64,000 bases of DNA from Topomyia yanbarensis (GCF_030247195.1 NC_080672.1:94002113-94066112); one strand, 5' to 3'. Counted from the stretch's first letter, positions 37,600 through 50,837 are shown. Numbers and translations are program-made. The notes: generated by a model from the letters alone, not told the origin.

Positions 37600-38230
37600 T
37601 AACAGGCCAACGAGGGTACCCGGGTACCCACAAATTGAAATGCTTATAACTATGGCTTCCTTTAACTGATTTGGACACTTTTAGATGTTTTGGATTCAGG
37701 AACTCGTCTACTTTTTGATTCTGTACAATAGAACCGGAATAATGGATCTGGTTTTTAGAAATCCGGATTTTCCGGAGTAATGTTCCAGTACTAGGATATG
37801 ATTTGTAAATTTTAATAACGTCCTAGCAATATAAGTGTCAAAACTCTTTAAATTGTCTCGGAAGTCTGTTTTTTATTGTTACGGGACCCTATGGCAATTT
37901 GAAAAATGGAATGGCCACTCACGGCTCCACGGGAACCCGTCCGTGGGAATGTCCGTTCCAGGGTCAAATCACCAAATGGTTCCAAAACCACGAGATACAG
38001 CCTACTGATGCAATTCCAAGAATTTTGATACCCATATTGCTAGTATTCCATTGAAGTTCGCAAATTGTACCCCGGAACCGAATGAAGTAACCCGATTCAT
38101 TTTTACCAAGTCCAAAAGTGAATGAGTTCCTGAATTCAAAATGGCCAAAAGTATCGAAATCGGTTGGATATTACCTTAGTTATGGGCATTTTGGTTTTGT
38201 GGGTACCCGGGTACCCACGTCGGCCTGTTA
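37600..38230. mobile_element. TA-flanked MITE with GGGTACCCGGGTACCC ends
   Basis: Seen: TA followed by ACAGGCCAACGAGGG and the palindromic block GGGTACCCGGGTACCC; the far end mirrors it and closes with TGT then TA. About 35 bp of inverted ends with two mismatches. Known: TA duplication suggests a Tc1/mariner-driven element. An isolated related block (GGTACCCGGGTAC) sits near 38380. Confidence 0.8.
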
Positions 38231-38796
38231 CGTAGAAAAAAAATTCAGGAGCCCCTCCTCACTCCCACCCTTACTATATCAACAATATTATTAACCCAAA
38301 AACTTGACTTAGTGAAGTTTAATTTCAATTTCCAGCTATTGATAAAACATAGGAATTTAATTGATTGAAACTTAAAAAGGTACCCGGGTACTGCGTCGGA
38401 CACACAACGGTTATTCAAAAGATTTTTCTGGCGGCCTTTTTCGTCGGATAATGATGATATGTTGAAGCCACCACCAGTGCCAGGGTTACGCCAATGGCTG
38501 TCGGTGCTTTTAGCAGCAAGGACATCCAGCTATTCGAATAGCACAATTTGCAATACTCGTTAAGGCACTGCCTGATTGTTTGTGTGAGAAGAGAGCGTCA
38601 AACTTACCGTGCCGTGACAGATAAAAATAAAAGCATCAACAATATAATTCAAAAGAATTAGATGGTCAATACTGCCATTCCTATCTTATGACTAAAGGCA
38701 GGTATTCCACGTACCCTAATCCAAGACACAGTTCACGGTGTCATAGTCGAACAACTTTATTCAAAAAAAAATCGGCATCTGTAAAACTTAGGGATA
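38231..38796. other. No gene seen; isolated MITE end near 38380
   Basis: C-rich patch at 38250-38275, then AT-rich DNA. No frame of interest. Confidence 0.5.
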
Positions 38797-39080
38797 TGAA
38801 AGAATGGACTTTTCATTTGAAAGTAAAATTAAAATATTCTGTGGGGGAGTCTAAAAAAACTTGATTTTAAAGTTTTTTGATTGAAAACTTAAGTTTTTTA
38901 AAGAAACTAATTCGCATTTTTGCTACTAATTGGTACTATAGACATTCAAAAAATACTAAAAGTGAGAATTTAATAAACAATCTCATTGTCTACAACTTCG
39001 TAGAATGCTATAAATCGATGTAAAATCACCCGAGAAAGTTATTAAAATTTCATCAGTTTTTAGCGCGGGGCCCATCGATT
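38797..39080 (+). repeat. Interspersed repeat, one of an inverted pair
   Basis: Seen: matches the reverse complement of 42545-42850 over nearly its whole length. Shared blocks include TTTCATTTGAAAGTAAAATT, AAAATATTCTGT, ACTATAGACATTCAAA and CGGGGCC. The two copies are clearly diverged. Confidence 0.8.
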
Positions 39081-39930
39081 AAGAAGTCGATTAACAAGGA
39101 CTTACAGAAAAATGTTGGGTTTAAATGAACAGTAAATTCAGATGAATTGCAATGTATACAAAGTCCCATTCTCAGCAGAAACAATATATTTTCAGATTCC
39201 TCTGGTTCTTGGGCGAAAATGAAACTTTATGAACAAGGAGATATGGAAAGGTGTTAATCAAATTTATTCGATAATCTTACAACTTTTCAAGATATTTATT
39301 AATGTAGTAACGGATTTTATCATGCCTTTTTCATTTCTTTTCTAGCTCTAGGAGATAACTAATGTAAACTAGACCCTTCTTCTTAATCCTATCCTGCCTG
39401 GTAAAATACAATAAACAGTTCGAGTCATTGTAATAAACGACGGATTCTATTGCAACTTTGGGTTGAGAATGCTGTTTGTCTTTATTATCATTAAAAGAAA
39501 GATGATTGAAAGAGAAAAAATCTCTTCGAGTTTTGGATCCATGTTTATTATCTTTTGGGGTAGATCCATTTCATCAGAATTTAAGCAGATTTTTGCTTGT
39601 CCTGAAATTTTATTTCCAAATCGAACACACTTCACATAGTTTTAGAAAATAGAACAAAACCAAGTTTCATAATTTCCTTTAAGAAGAAATTCTGGAGTCG
39701 TTACGCGTTGAAAACGAATCACAACAGAAAACGAGCAAGAAAATATCAGGCTGGACCATGCATTCAGTAAATTCTCAAAGTAATACAAGTCTGTTTATTG
39801 AAGATTCCCCTTCTAATATGGGATAAGAGCAAAGACAACATATCAAGAAGACAGAATTGCCAGTTCAGTTCAGAATCTGGAGACATTAACAGCAACACGT
39901 CTTTCGGGTAAAGGTGATACTTTCTATATC
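39081..39930. other. No gene seen
   Basis: AT-rich, motif-free frames only. Confidence 0.5.
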
Positions 39931-41563
39931 TTTTTGCCTTTCTCATATAGAAAGGTTATGCAATCACTCTGAAAAACGTCAACCTAATTCCGGCCCGGAG
40001 GGCCGAGTGTCATATCCCATTCGACTCAGTTCGTCGAGATCGGAAAAAGTCTGTATGTGTGTGTGTATGTATGTACGTGTGTGTATGTGTGTGTGTATGT
40101 GTGTGTGTATGTGTGTGTGTATGTGTGTGTGTGTGTATGTATGTGCGTATGTGTCAAATAATGTCACTCATTTTTCTCAGAGATGGCTGGACCGATTTGC
40201 CCAAACTTAGTCTCAAATGAAAGGTGCAACCTTCCCATCGGCTGCTATTGAATTTTGGATCGATCGGAATTCTGGTTCCGGAATTACGGGTTTCAGAGTG
40301 CGGCCACACAGAAATTTCTCATATAAACTATAGGAAAAATTAAAAACTGAATTTTTATTTTTGATGCTAAATGTGTTCAATGTGCATGAAACGTCGAGAT
40401 TTGATGCAAACTCGAAAAAAAAATTTGACTACGATTCACTTTTTTGGATTTTGGCACATTTTTGCCTTTCTCATATAGAAAGGTTATGCAATCACTCTGA
40501 AAAACTTCAACCTAATCCCGGCCCGGAGGGCCGAGTGTCATATCCCATTTGACTCAGTTCGTCGAGATCGGAAAAAGTCTGTATGTGTGTGTATGTATGT
40601 ATGTGTGTGTATGTGTGTGTGTATGTGTGTGTGTATGTGTGTGTGTATGTGTGTGTGTGTATGTATGTGCGTATGTGTCAAATAATGTCACTCATTTTTC
40701 TCAGAGATGGCTGGACCGATTTGCCCAAACTTAGTCTCAAATGAAAGGTGCAACCTTCCCATCGGCTGCTATTGAATTTTGGATCGATCGGAATTCTGGT
40801 TCCGGAATTACGGGTTTCAGAGTGCGGCCACACAGAAATTTCTCATATAAACTATAGGAAAAATTAAAAACTGAATTTTTATTTTTGATGCTAAATGTGT
40901 TCAATGTGCATGAAACGTCGAGATTTGATGCAAACTCGAAAAAAAATTTGACTACGATTCACTTTTTTGGATTTTGGCACATTTTTGCCTTTCTCATATA
41001 GAAAGGTTATGCAATCACTCTGAAAAACGTCAACCTAATCCCGGCCCGGAGGGCCGAGTGTCATATCCCATTCGACTCAGTTCGTCGAGATCGGAAAAAG
41101 TCTGTATGTGTGTGTGTATGTATGTATGTGTGTGTGTATGTGTGTGTGTGTATGTGTGTGTGTATGTGTGTGTGTGTATGTATGTGCGTATGTGTCAAAT
41201 AATGTCACTCATTTTTCTCAGAGATGGCTGGACCGATTTGCCCAAACTTAGTCTCAAATGAAAGGTGCAACCTTCCCATCGGCTGCTATTGAATTTTGGA
41301 TCGATCGGAATTCTGGTTCCGGAATTACGGGTTTCAGAGTGCGGCCACACAGAAATTTCTCATATAAACTATAGGAAAAATTAAAAACTGAATTTTTATT
41401 TTTGATGCTAAATGTGTTCAATGTGCATGAAACGTCGAGATTTGATGCAAACTCGAAAAAAAAATTTGACTACGATTCACTTTTTTGGATTTTGGCACAT
41501 TTTTGCCTTTCTCATATAGAAAGGTTATGCAATCACTCTGAAAAACGTCAACCTAATCCCGGC
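39931..41563 (+). repeat. Tandem triplication of a culicine interspersed repeat
   Basis: Seen: three near-identical units of 528, 523 and 518 bp starting TTTTTGCCTTTCTCATATAG at 39931, 40459 and 40982, plus a fourth start at 41500 that breaks off at about 41563. Each holds CCCGGAGGGCCGAGTGTC, a TG/TATG microsatellite, AGAGATGGCTGGACCGATTT and AGTGCGGCCACACAG. Most length difference lies in the microsatellite. Frames through it are microsatellite translations. Confidence 0.95.
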
Positions 41564-42105
41564 CAAATTTTTTTTTCGACTCGTTTAGGGTTTCTGGAGT
41601 TTAACAGGGGCGTAGTTGATGGTTTACGGAGAGGGGTTATACCCCCCCTCTACTGTTCGCGCCCCTCCTTTAAAAATCTCCTTAAATCACCCCTCAGACC
41701 ACCACCCCAACCAGCCCTCATACCCCTCCCTTTCAACCCCATCATCTTTAAACCACCACTACATTACAAAGCATACCAATTTAAGCTGGGGAGTCGTTCG
41801 TTCATGGGACTTTCGCCCTCCTCACATACCCACCCCCGCATGACAAAATGAGTTAGCAAGCAGATAACATTGATCTAATGCTGATTAGGCTAATGAAGTA
41901 TGATATTTTTTTGTTTCAAGTGTTTCACCGTCGACACGTAGCTCATCAAGTTCGTGGCTGGCATGCCATTGTGTATAAGTGCAAAGTGTACTAAGAATGT
42001 AATGGACATTTCCACGATTATGTTGAACATAAAAAGTCTCCGTGCCATAGTTTAGAGAAATGAGAAAGGCACAATTGCACCGCTAGGTGGATTAAAACAG
42101 GTTTT
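41564..42105 (+). repeat. C/T-rich repeat and 3' end of the culicine repeat
   Basis: Seen: a pyrimidine-rich segment at 41630-41840, then AGAAATGAGAAAGGCACAATTGC and CGCTAGGTGGATTAAAACAGG at 42056-42105. I take the latter as the 3' end of the interrupted fourth unit (inference). Confidence 0.6.
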
Positions 42106-42544
42106 TTATATTGAGATCTCTATCTTCGTACAATAGACAAAACCATTATTTCACATTTACTATTGCGATTTCTGTTCAATGTACAGCGATTCCCAAAAGT
42201 TAACAAACTTGAACATAAATCTCATCGAATTATTTTTCTATCCTTCATGAAACTGTCAATCAGGATTCTCAATCGAAATCAAATCAAATGACTGAATATC
42301 TAATCGAGGTTGATCAAATGTAAAGTTAAAGTTTAGGCCAAATATATCCCACAAGATGCTAACGAGCAAAATGATTCAAGATTACATCAAGCATACTCCA
42401 GAATGAGTGAAGAAATAAAAAAGAAGAAACAAATATATCTGTGACAGAAAAAAAACTGTCAGAAGAAACTGCTAGCATTCAGGTTCTTCTGAGCACACTG
42501 TTAAAATAAAGCAATCCATTTTTTACAAATGAAAATGTTTTTGG
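42106..42544. other. No gene seen
   Basis: AT-rich spacer. Confidence 0.5.
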
Positions 42545-42850
42545 AATAAAGCTAGGCCCCGTGCAAATCTAGAAACTTTGATAAAAAATGTAATAGTTTT
42601 TTCTGACGATGTTAGATCGCGATATAGTTTTCTACAAAGTTGTACACAATGAAATTGTCCATCAGATTCTCATTTTTGGTAATATTTGAATGTCTATAGT
42701 ACTACCTAAAAATGTGAACCAGTTTCATTGAAAAACCTAAGTTTTCAAACAAAAAATCTTTAAAATAAAAAGTTGTTCTGGAGCCGCCTACAGAATATTT
42801 TAATTTTACTTTCAAATGAAAGGGAAAAGCCCATTCTACCACATGCTGAA
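42545..42850 (-). repeat. Interspersed repeat, second of the inverted pair
   Basis: Reverse-complement homologue of 38797-39080, about 3.5 kb away, so the loop contains its own smaller, diverged foldback pair. Confidence 0.8.
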
Positions 42851-45519
42851 ATTTCAGCGATGCCATTTTTTTCGAATAAAATTGTTCTACAAAACACACC
42901 GTAAGATCGAATTATGTTCTGATGCACCCTACCCATCCCATCATATTTGTTAGGAAATAGTGGAACAAATGCAATATAAATGATAATGTTATGCTTAACA
43001 AGAGCAATATGATTAAACTATACAGGGACCATTCAATAAACATTAATTATAGTACTCTCCAGAATAGCGTAGATATCGAATGATTGATGCTTCACTAACT
43101 TCAATCAGTCCATAACACGCTCCTATGGCCTCTGGTCCTTAGAACTAATACGAATATGCGAGCCCAGAAACGGTAAACATAAAAAGTCACTTTTGAAAAA
43201 AAAAAAAGGCAATATCTGTGCTTGTAGATCCGCTTACGCTCCTAGAATATGATGAAATAATAGAATTTTTTGGAGAAATCACGTTAGGCTAAGAAAAAAA
43301 GTATTTTCCGAATTAACTTTGCGCTACGCACACGAAAACAAACTCCATTCCTTTCTCCAAAGAAGAACTTCCGAGATTTCTCTGAAAATATATGGGTGTT
43401 AGTGAAACATTGTTCATCACAACACGATGCGACAGAGCACTACACTGAAGGGCTTATAATAGAAACGTCTACCACATACTTCATTTTATTGGATCCCAAC
43501 TCCGGGTCGCTATCTTCACTCGTTGTACACAGTCACTTCCTGTGATCCCATAATTATCTATACTACTAAAATCTTAGCAGCAGGGAAGTCATGCTAGGGT
43601 TGACACTATCCATCATGGGGAGTAGTATTCAGAGTTTTGGATACTACATGCAGCTGTTTGTCAATATCTCGTATAAACATCCGATCGAATTAACAAACTT
43701 ACAGTTCGAAAATTAATAATCTACTCCCTCTAGAAATGTGTAGATCAAATATTTACTTTTTAAGACTTCAAGCGATCAAAGTTTAACAAGTATAATATCG
43801 AATAGTTTTCTCACGAGATATGGACCAGCAACTGAAAACATAGTGCTTCTCGACAAAATCTCCAAAACGCCTCCCTCATCGAAAAATCACCCCCTTCTGC
43901 CACTTAGTTTTTTGTAAACTATTGTAATATATCGAGAGATTATAATAATAAAAGGATACAATTATTATCTATTCCGAAATCATGCAATCGTGCAATTAAA
44001 TTGAAACCAAACGTATCAACAATGAACTGGCAATAATTAAAAGGATGTAGTAAATATTATAAATTTTAGAATATAATGTTTATATACAATATAGCATATC
44101 AGATGAAAATATATCGAGTTTAAAAAAGCATTTAGTTTAGATTTTCTAAATATCCTTGACGGCCAACAAGATTTTGCGCATTAAGCATATTAAGAAAAAT
44201 TATAATGATTCACATACAATAATTCGTTTACTGTTCTTTCCGCAGCACAGAGGAGTAACTAGAACAAATTCTTGGCCAATAACCAAAATTATTTGTTATT
44301 TAGTTCTATTTTTTTAGATACTTAAAAGCATACTGTATATTGTGGCGAAATAAATAGTATACCAAAAATTGCTAAAGATTTTTTGCATGGATGCAAAATG
44401 GTAATATTTTAAGGGTTTTTAATCATTTTTTATTATATATCCAGCAAAATCACTTTCAAATGGTGATGACTGTATTAAATAAGACAATATTATAACAAAC
44501 GTAATAGAACACAACTATTTGTATAACCCCCGCTTGAAAATAACCGAAAATAGTAGTGTTGCTGTTTGTTGGACCAGCTTTAAAAACCTTTTTTAAACAA
44601 GTTATTCCAAATTTGAATGATAAAAAGTTACATTATACGGCAAGATCCGGCAAAGTTGCTAAAAAAACATTACAAAACAAGATTCCGGCTATTCAAAAAA
44701 CATTCAATCTCTTCCGATCTTTTCCGATCCACAAATTCCAAGCGATTTGAAAATATTGATATTTTTACTAATTTGAGGTAAGTCAAAATGCTGTAGGGTC
44801 AAAAACTATGTTTGGCAAAATGAATCTTTATGAATATGTGCACAGGTCTCCCTTTTCTTCTTCCTTTTCCACTGACCAACTGTTCATGCAGCGGAAAAAA
44901 ACAAATGTATTCACAAAGATCACCTCGAAAATACTAGTATTCGGGAGGATCAAGAAAATTGACCCCAGCACTGGTAAGTGGATAGATGCCAAATAGTCCC
45001 AAAAACCAGTTATTTTCTATTTGTAGTTCATATTAAGGCATAATAACAACAATAGCCGCAATAAATAGTTTTGGCCAGGATTCGACCCCAGTTACTCCTC
45101 CGTGCGCTGCTGAAAATATCGAATCGTTAACACAGGAATTATTATTAGGGAGACCCGGGGCTAATCATTACATCATTAGTTATTATTTTTACAATAACAT
45201 GTTAGATGATTTTTTTAACAAATATCACATTTCGCTACGAAAATATCTGGGGTTGTGTAGAACCTTGCAAACCTTGAAAACGATTGGTCCGATATATTTT
45301 GATTTATGATGTAATCCGAACAACAAATTTCGCTAGATTTTCAGAGAAAAGTTTCGCGAAAAAAATGTTCCAGTAATGGTAATGATTTTCCCTGACCAGA
45401 TTTGAGAGTTTTCTTTAATTTGTTCTTTAGCATTGGGATTGACAATAATAATTCAAATGAAAGATACTACTGGGAAGTCACTTTTAGAAAAAGTCGTTGT
45501 CGAAGTAAAGTTTAAACTA
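42851..45519. other. No gene seen
   Basis: AT-rich. Frames at 44556-44750 and 44808-44996 have no recognisable motif. A tRNA B-box-like GGTCGAATCC lies on the minus strand near 45070, but no matching tRNA body was found. Confidence 0.5.
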
Positions 45520-45780
45520 TGCACGCGTTAGAAATTTGAGTAAACGCTACTGAGAGTTGTCCATACACAATGCATTAGTATAATTCGTTTGTCCGTCTTT
45601 TATGGACCATTTTTCCGCTTTTCCATTGATTTTGTGTAGCTTTTGAGATTTCTAGCACTGATGTTACCCTATGCTGATTTAAACGTTTCTCTGCGTCCTG
45701 CCACTGTGTTATCAAAGCTATAAGAAATGTCTCACCACACTGTTAGGTGGATTAAAAGCGTTTTTAGTTATTGAAAATAT
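45520..45780 (+). repeat. Interspersed repeat, copy 2
   Basis: Same landmarks in the same order as 3510-3830: AATTTGAGTAAACGCTA, a segment with TTTCTC/TTTTTC before the CCACTGT box, then CTGTTAGGTGGATTAAAA. One copy is inside the foldback element, one is outside the whole nest. Confidence 0.65.
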
Positions 45781-46019
45781 GGTATGTGAATAATAAAAAT
45801 ATAAATTGTTATCTCCGCCGTTCGTGAACGAATTTGGACATTCTCTATAGTTTGTTAGGAAGGTATTTTTATACGCTTCCTATTTCTATGCACTTAGTGC
45901 AACTTAATCATTTTGTTCGAACGTTATTTCCTTAAAACATGGTGTTTTTTGACAAAAACAACAATATCTCAGATAGTAAACAATATATCGAAAAACAAAA
46001 ATAATAGTGTCTAATGGTC

Positions 46020-46530
46020 GCGTTAAGGTTCAAGTTACCTTTTTTAAGCATGTATTAGAATTGACCGCTTGGTAGTGTGCGTAGGAAAATTTCTTTTCAG
46101 CTTTGCCACCGGATTATCCATTTAAACCTTTTTAAAACTCTAAAAGAAGAATATCAGTCGATTTATTAGATCATCACGATTCAATTCATGCAAAATACCT
46201 GCTGGAAAAACCATCGGCTTAGCTAAATGGTGCTTTTGAAAAAGTGGCTGTGGTTTTTTCATTGCGCAGTTGTGTTGCGTACCCCAGCTCGGTGTGGTAG
46301 TGTGATAAAAAATCACAGCCACTTTTTCAAAAACACCATCCAGCTAAGCCGATGGTTTTTCCAGCAGGTATTTTGCATGAATTGAATCGTGATGATCTAA
46401 TAAATCGACTGATATTCTTCTTTTAGAGTTTTGAAAAGGTTTAAATGGATAATCTGGTGGCAAAGCTGAACACAATTTTTCTTACGCATACTACCAAGCC
46501 TTGAGGTAACTTGAGCCTTAAACCTTTCAT
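46020..46530. repeat. Long near-perfect hairpin, about 240-bp arms
   Basis: Seen: the left arm (about 46021-46262) is the reverse complement of the right arm (about 46305-46528) with a loop near 42 bp. The stretch from AAACTCTAAAAGAAGAATAT through AAAAACCATCGGCTTAGCT is identical between arms over more than 80 bp. A MITE-like foldback able to form a long RNA hairpin if transcribed. Confidence 0.9.
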
Positions 46531-46850
46531 TTGACACTAGGTTCGTTAAGGTTCAACCGAGAACGCCTCAATAAGCGGCCATCTTGGAACACTAAAAAGC
46601 TGATTTTTCTCACACCGTTGGTAAAATCTGCATGAGAATGAATCAATGTATTCGGAGGATTTCATGAAGATTTTTGCCATTGCTGAGATAATTACATGAT
46701 ATTAGTGTACATACATACAGTCACACACACATACAGACATTATCCCAATTTGTCGAGCTGAGTCGATTGGTATATGAGACTCGGCCCTCGTTGCCTCGGA
46801 AATAGTTTTCAAAGCTTCAATAATAAACATTTCTTTTGTAAGAAATGTGA
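46531..46850 (-). repeat. Culicine-type interspersed repeat, reverse orientation
   Basis: Seen: CACACACACATACAGACATTA, then TCGAGCTGAGTCGATTGGTATATG and GACTCGGCCCTCG, the reverse complement of the order seen at 35090-35310. Confidence 0.7.
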
Positions 46851-47562
46851 AACGCGATTTCACACTAAACGCCCAGTTTCTGGCCTATTATAATTGAAAT
46901 ATCTCGTAAAGTGCTTCGAAATTCATAATTCTTATAAAACAAAATAAAATTTAGTCAACAATAAAAATAAAAATATTTAACTAGTTTCTAATATTTTCGG
47001 TAAACATAGCATAGAGTTTCAAAAACTATAACAAATTTGTTTAGATGAGCTCATGCAAAAACGCAAGTTGTATTATTTAATACAAATAGTTGACGATTAG
47101 TGCTTCACAGAGTACATAAAGAATTTTTTTTGCCTTCTATTACACGATATTTTGCTTCTAAACATTAATATGAAAATATTACCTTTGTTTATCTTGGTAT
47201 GATACTCTTCATTGTTATTGAATCAATTGAAAATTTCGAAGGAAGCAACATTTTCATATCAAGTTTCGTATACAAAAATAGATTCATCGCGGTATATAAG
47301 TTTAATTTACATATTGCTTTCGGAGAAATATTCCAATCATTGCTTTATAAGTAAATTTACAAAATGTTTCTGCAACTGAATTCCGTCAATTACCCATATG
47401 TAAAAAGAGTATCAAATCTTTTAGGATTTGCAACTTCAAAGGGCGCCGGAATCTATTTCTGTAGAAAATTTAGAATAGGACGTAAGTAACATTGAGATCT
47501 TCACTTTGCTTACTTTCTCTTCCGATTATTACGGCGTCACTATAACACTTTGCACCAATTTC
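46851..47562. other. No gene seen
   Basis: AT-rich DNA up to the right array; no motif. Confidence 0.5.
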
Positions 47563-50333
47563 GTCACTCCACATATAAATGGCCTTGACTAGCTGCGTCA
47601 GGACACGTTGCCAGGATCATAAGGATGTGTTCTGTATATTGGTTGTATCTAGAATTTACTGCAGAGTCCCATCCTCCAGGATTTTTTGTGCTTGGGTTAA
47701 TAAAAATCGAAAAAAAAAATCATTTTGATTGACTCCTGAGGTCACTCCACATATAAATGGCCTTGACTAGCTGCGTCAGGACACGTTGCCAGGATCATAA
47801 GGATGTGTTCTGTATATTGGTTGTATCTAGAATTTACTGCAGAGTCCCATCCTCCAGGATTTTTTGTGCTTGGGTTAATAAAAATCGAAAAAAAAAATCA
47901 TTTTGATTGACTCCTGAGGTCACTCCACATATAAATGGCCTTGACTAGCTGCGTCAGGACACGTTGCCAGTATCATAAGGATGTGTTCTGTATATTGGTT
48001 GTATCTAGAATTTACTGCAGAGTCCCATCCTCCAGGATTTTTTGTGCTTGGGTTAATAAAAATCGAAAAAAATCATTTTGATTGACTCCTGAGGTCACTC
48101 CACATATAAATGGCCTTGACTAGCTGCGTCAGGACACGTTGCCAGGATCATAAGGATGTGTTCTGTATATTGGTTGTATCTAGAATTTACTTCAGAGTCC
48201 CATCCTCCAGGATTTTTTGTGCTTGTGTTAATAAAAATCGAAAAAAAATCATTTTGATTGCCTCCTGAGGTCACTCCACATATAAATGGCCATGACTAGC
48301 TGCATCAGGACACGTTGCCAGGATCATAAGGATGTGTTCTGTATATTGGTTGTATCTAGAATTTACTTCAGAGTCCCATCCTCCAGGATTTTTTGTGCTT
48401 GGGTTAATAAAAATCGAAAAAAAATCATTTTGATTGACTCCTGAGGTCACTCCACATATAAATGGCCTTGACTAGCTGCGTCAGGACACGTTGCCAGGAT
48501 CATAAGGATGTGTTCTGTATATTGGTTGTATCTAGAATTTACTTCAGAGTCCCATCCTCCAGGATTTTTTGTGCTTGTGTTAATAAAAATCGAAAAAAAA
48601 ATCATTTTGATTGACTCCTGAGGTCACTCCACATATAAATGGCCTTGACTAGCTGCATCAGGACACGTTGCCAGGATCATAAGGACCTGTTCTGAAAATT
48701 GGTTGTATCTAGAATTTACTTCAGAGTCCCATCCTCCAGGATTTTTTGTGCTTGGGTTAATAAAAATCGAAAAAAAAATCATTTTGATTGACTCCTGAGG
48801 TCACTCCACATATAAATGGCCTAGCTGCGTCAGGACACGTTGCCAGGATCATAAGGATGTGTTCTGTATATTGTTTGTACCTAGAATTTACTTCAGAGTC
48901 CCATCCTCCAGGATTTTTTGTGCTTGGGTTAATAAAAATCGAAAAAAATCATTTTGATTGACTCCTGAGGTCACTCCACATATAAATGGCCTTGACTAGC
49001 TGCGTCAGGACACGTTGCCAGGATCATAAGGATGTGTTCTGTATATTGGTTGTATCTAGAATTTACTTCATGGTCCCATCCTCCAGGATTTTTTGTGCTT
49101 GGGTTAATAAAAATCGAAAAAAAATCATTTTGATTGACTCTTGAGGTCACTCCACATATAAATGGCCTTGACTAGCTGCGTCAGGACACGTTGCCAGGAT
49201 CATAAGGATGTGTTCTGTATATTGGTTGTATCTAGAATTTACTTCAGAGTCCCATCCTCCAGGATTTTTTGTGCTTGGGTTAATAAAAATCGAAAAAAAA
49301 AAAATCATTTTGATTGACTCCTGAGGTCACTCCACATATAAATGGCCTTGACTAGCTGCATCAGGACACGTTGCCATGATCATAAGGATCTGTTCTGTAT
49401 ATTGGTTGTATCTAGAATTTACTTCAGAGTCCCATCCTCCAGGATTTTTTGTGCTTGGGTTAATAAAAATCGAAAAAAATCATTTTGATTGACTCCTGAG
49501 GTCACTCCACATATAAATGGCCTTGACTAGCTGCGTCAGGACACGTTGCCAGGATCATAAGGATGTGTTCTGTATATTGTTTGTATCTAGAATTTACTTC
49601 AGAGTCCCATCCTCCAGGATTTTTTGTGCTTGGGTTAATAAAAATCGAAAAAAATCATTTTGATTGACTCCTGAGGTCACTCCACATATAAATGGCCTTG
49701 ACTAGCTGCGTCAGGACACGTTGCCAGGATCATAAGGATGTGTTCTGTATATTGGTTGTATCTAGAATTTACTTCAGAGTTCCATCCTCCAGGATTTTTT
49801 GTGCTTGTGTTAATAAAAATCGAAAAAAATCATTTTGATTGACTCCTGAGGTCACTCCACATATAAATGGCCTTGACTAGCTGCATCAGGACACGTTGGC
49901 AGGATCATAAGGATCTGTTCTGTATATTGGTTGTATCTAGAATTTACTTCAGAGTCCCATCCTCCAGGATTTTTTGTGCTTGGGTTAATAAAAATCGAAA
50001 AAAAATCATTTTGATTGACTCCTGAGGTCACTCCACATATAAATGGCCTTGACTAACTGCATCAGGACACGTTGCCAGGATCATAAGGATCTGTTCTGTA
50101 TATTGGTTGTATCTAGAATTTACTTCAGAGTCCCATCCTCCAGGATTTTTTGTGCTTGTGTTAATAAAAATCGAAAAAAATCATTTTGATTGACTCCTGA
50201 AGTCACTCCACATATAAATGGCCTTGACTAGCTGCATCAGGACACGTTGCCAGGATCATAAGGATCTGTTCTGTATATTGGTTGTATCTAGAATTTACTT
50301 CAGAGCCCTATCCTCCAGGATTTTTTATGGTTG
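47563..50333 (-). repeat. Right-arm 175-bp tandem array, 16 copies
   Basis: Seen: the same unit as the left arm in reverse complement. Sixteen copies of CAGGATTTTTTGTGCTTG-type sequence were counted, the outermost reading CAGGATTTTTTATGG. All copies are of the GTGTCCTGACGC/GATGC variant; the CCAACGAGTCCTTATATAGC variant is absent. The innermost three carry TTACTGCAGAG instead of TTACTTCAGAG. One unit near 48820 lacks seven bases. Confidence 0.97.
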
Positions 50334-50618
50334 GGTCGAAGCAAATCGAGGTAAAATCACACCAATTCTGTTTTAGTCATAATTCATAATACTGGAGTCA
50401 CATTTCAAATTTAAATCGAAACGACTTCTCCATATCAGCATTTTTATACAAAAACCGGTTTGTTTCGAGCTACGCAATGTCAGAAATAGATACAACGCCT
50501 ATAGTTGGGTAGAAGTGATGTCCCTTGGTGGATGGGCCTTGGTGGATAACTAATCGTACTAAAAATTTAGAACAATTTTGCTTGGAGGATGAAACTTGGT
50601 GGATAGCAAAACCGATCT
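50334..50618 (-). repeat. Foldback right terminal segment
   Basis: Reverse complement of 19349-19640 with about four mismatches by eye, including the four 10-bp motifs. It ends ACCGATCT against the right target duplication. Confidence 0.95.
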
Positions 50619-50832
50619 GTTTTGTGATGCAGAATCCATTCCTGCCTTATGCTCGCACAACGGGTTTGAAGTGTGAATCTTATGGTAAGTATCTTTACAT
50701 TGCATTTGTTTCTAGGGTTAGTTTAGTTCACTTATTCTTAAATCTAGGTAAGTATTTACAAGTATATACAAAACATAAAATTTCATTTTCATTTCAGGTT
50801 CGTATTGGAGAATTAGAGGTGAGTATTGAACA
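50619..50832 (-). repeat. BEL 5' LTR, second part (split right copy)
   Basis: Begins with the second copy of the foldback target duplication (50619-50627). From 50628 it equals 12297-12501 with one A/G difference. It ends TTGAACA and is followed by the BEL target duplication GACAT at 50833-50837. Confidence 0.95.
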
Positions 50833-50837
50833 GACAT

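Noticed and set aside
39914..41261. Cys-Val-rich small proteins
   Set aside because: Translations of the TG/TATG microsatellite within the culicine repeat; the same frame recurs in each tandem unit.
45050..45130. tRNA or tRNA-derived SINE
   Set aside because: Only a B-box-like GGTCGAATCC on the minus strand; no A box or cloverleaf partner found.
50525..50837. N-terminal part of the open frame that continues into the transposase 3' part
   Set aside because: It reads through the foldback end and the split LTR; only sequence from 50838 belongs to the gene.
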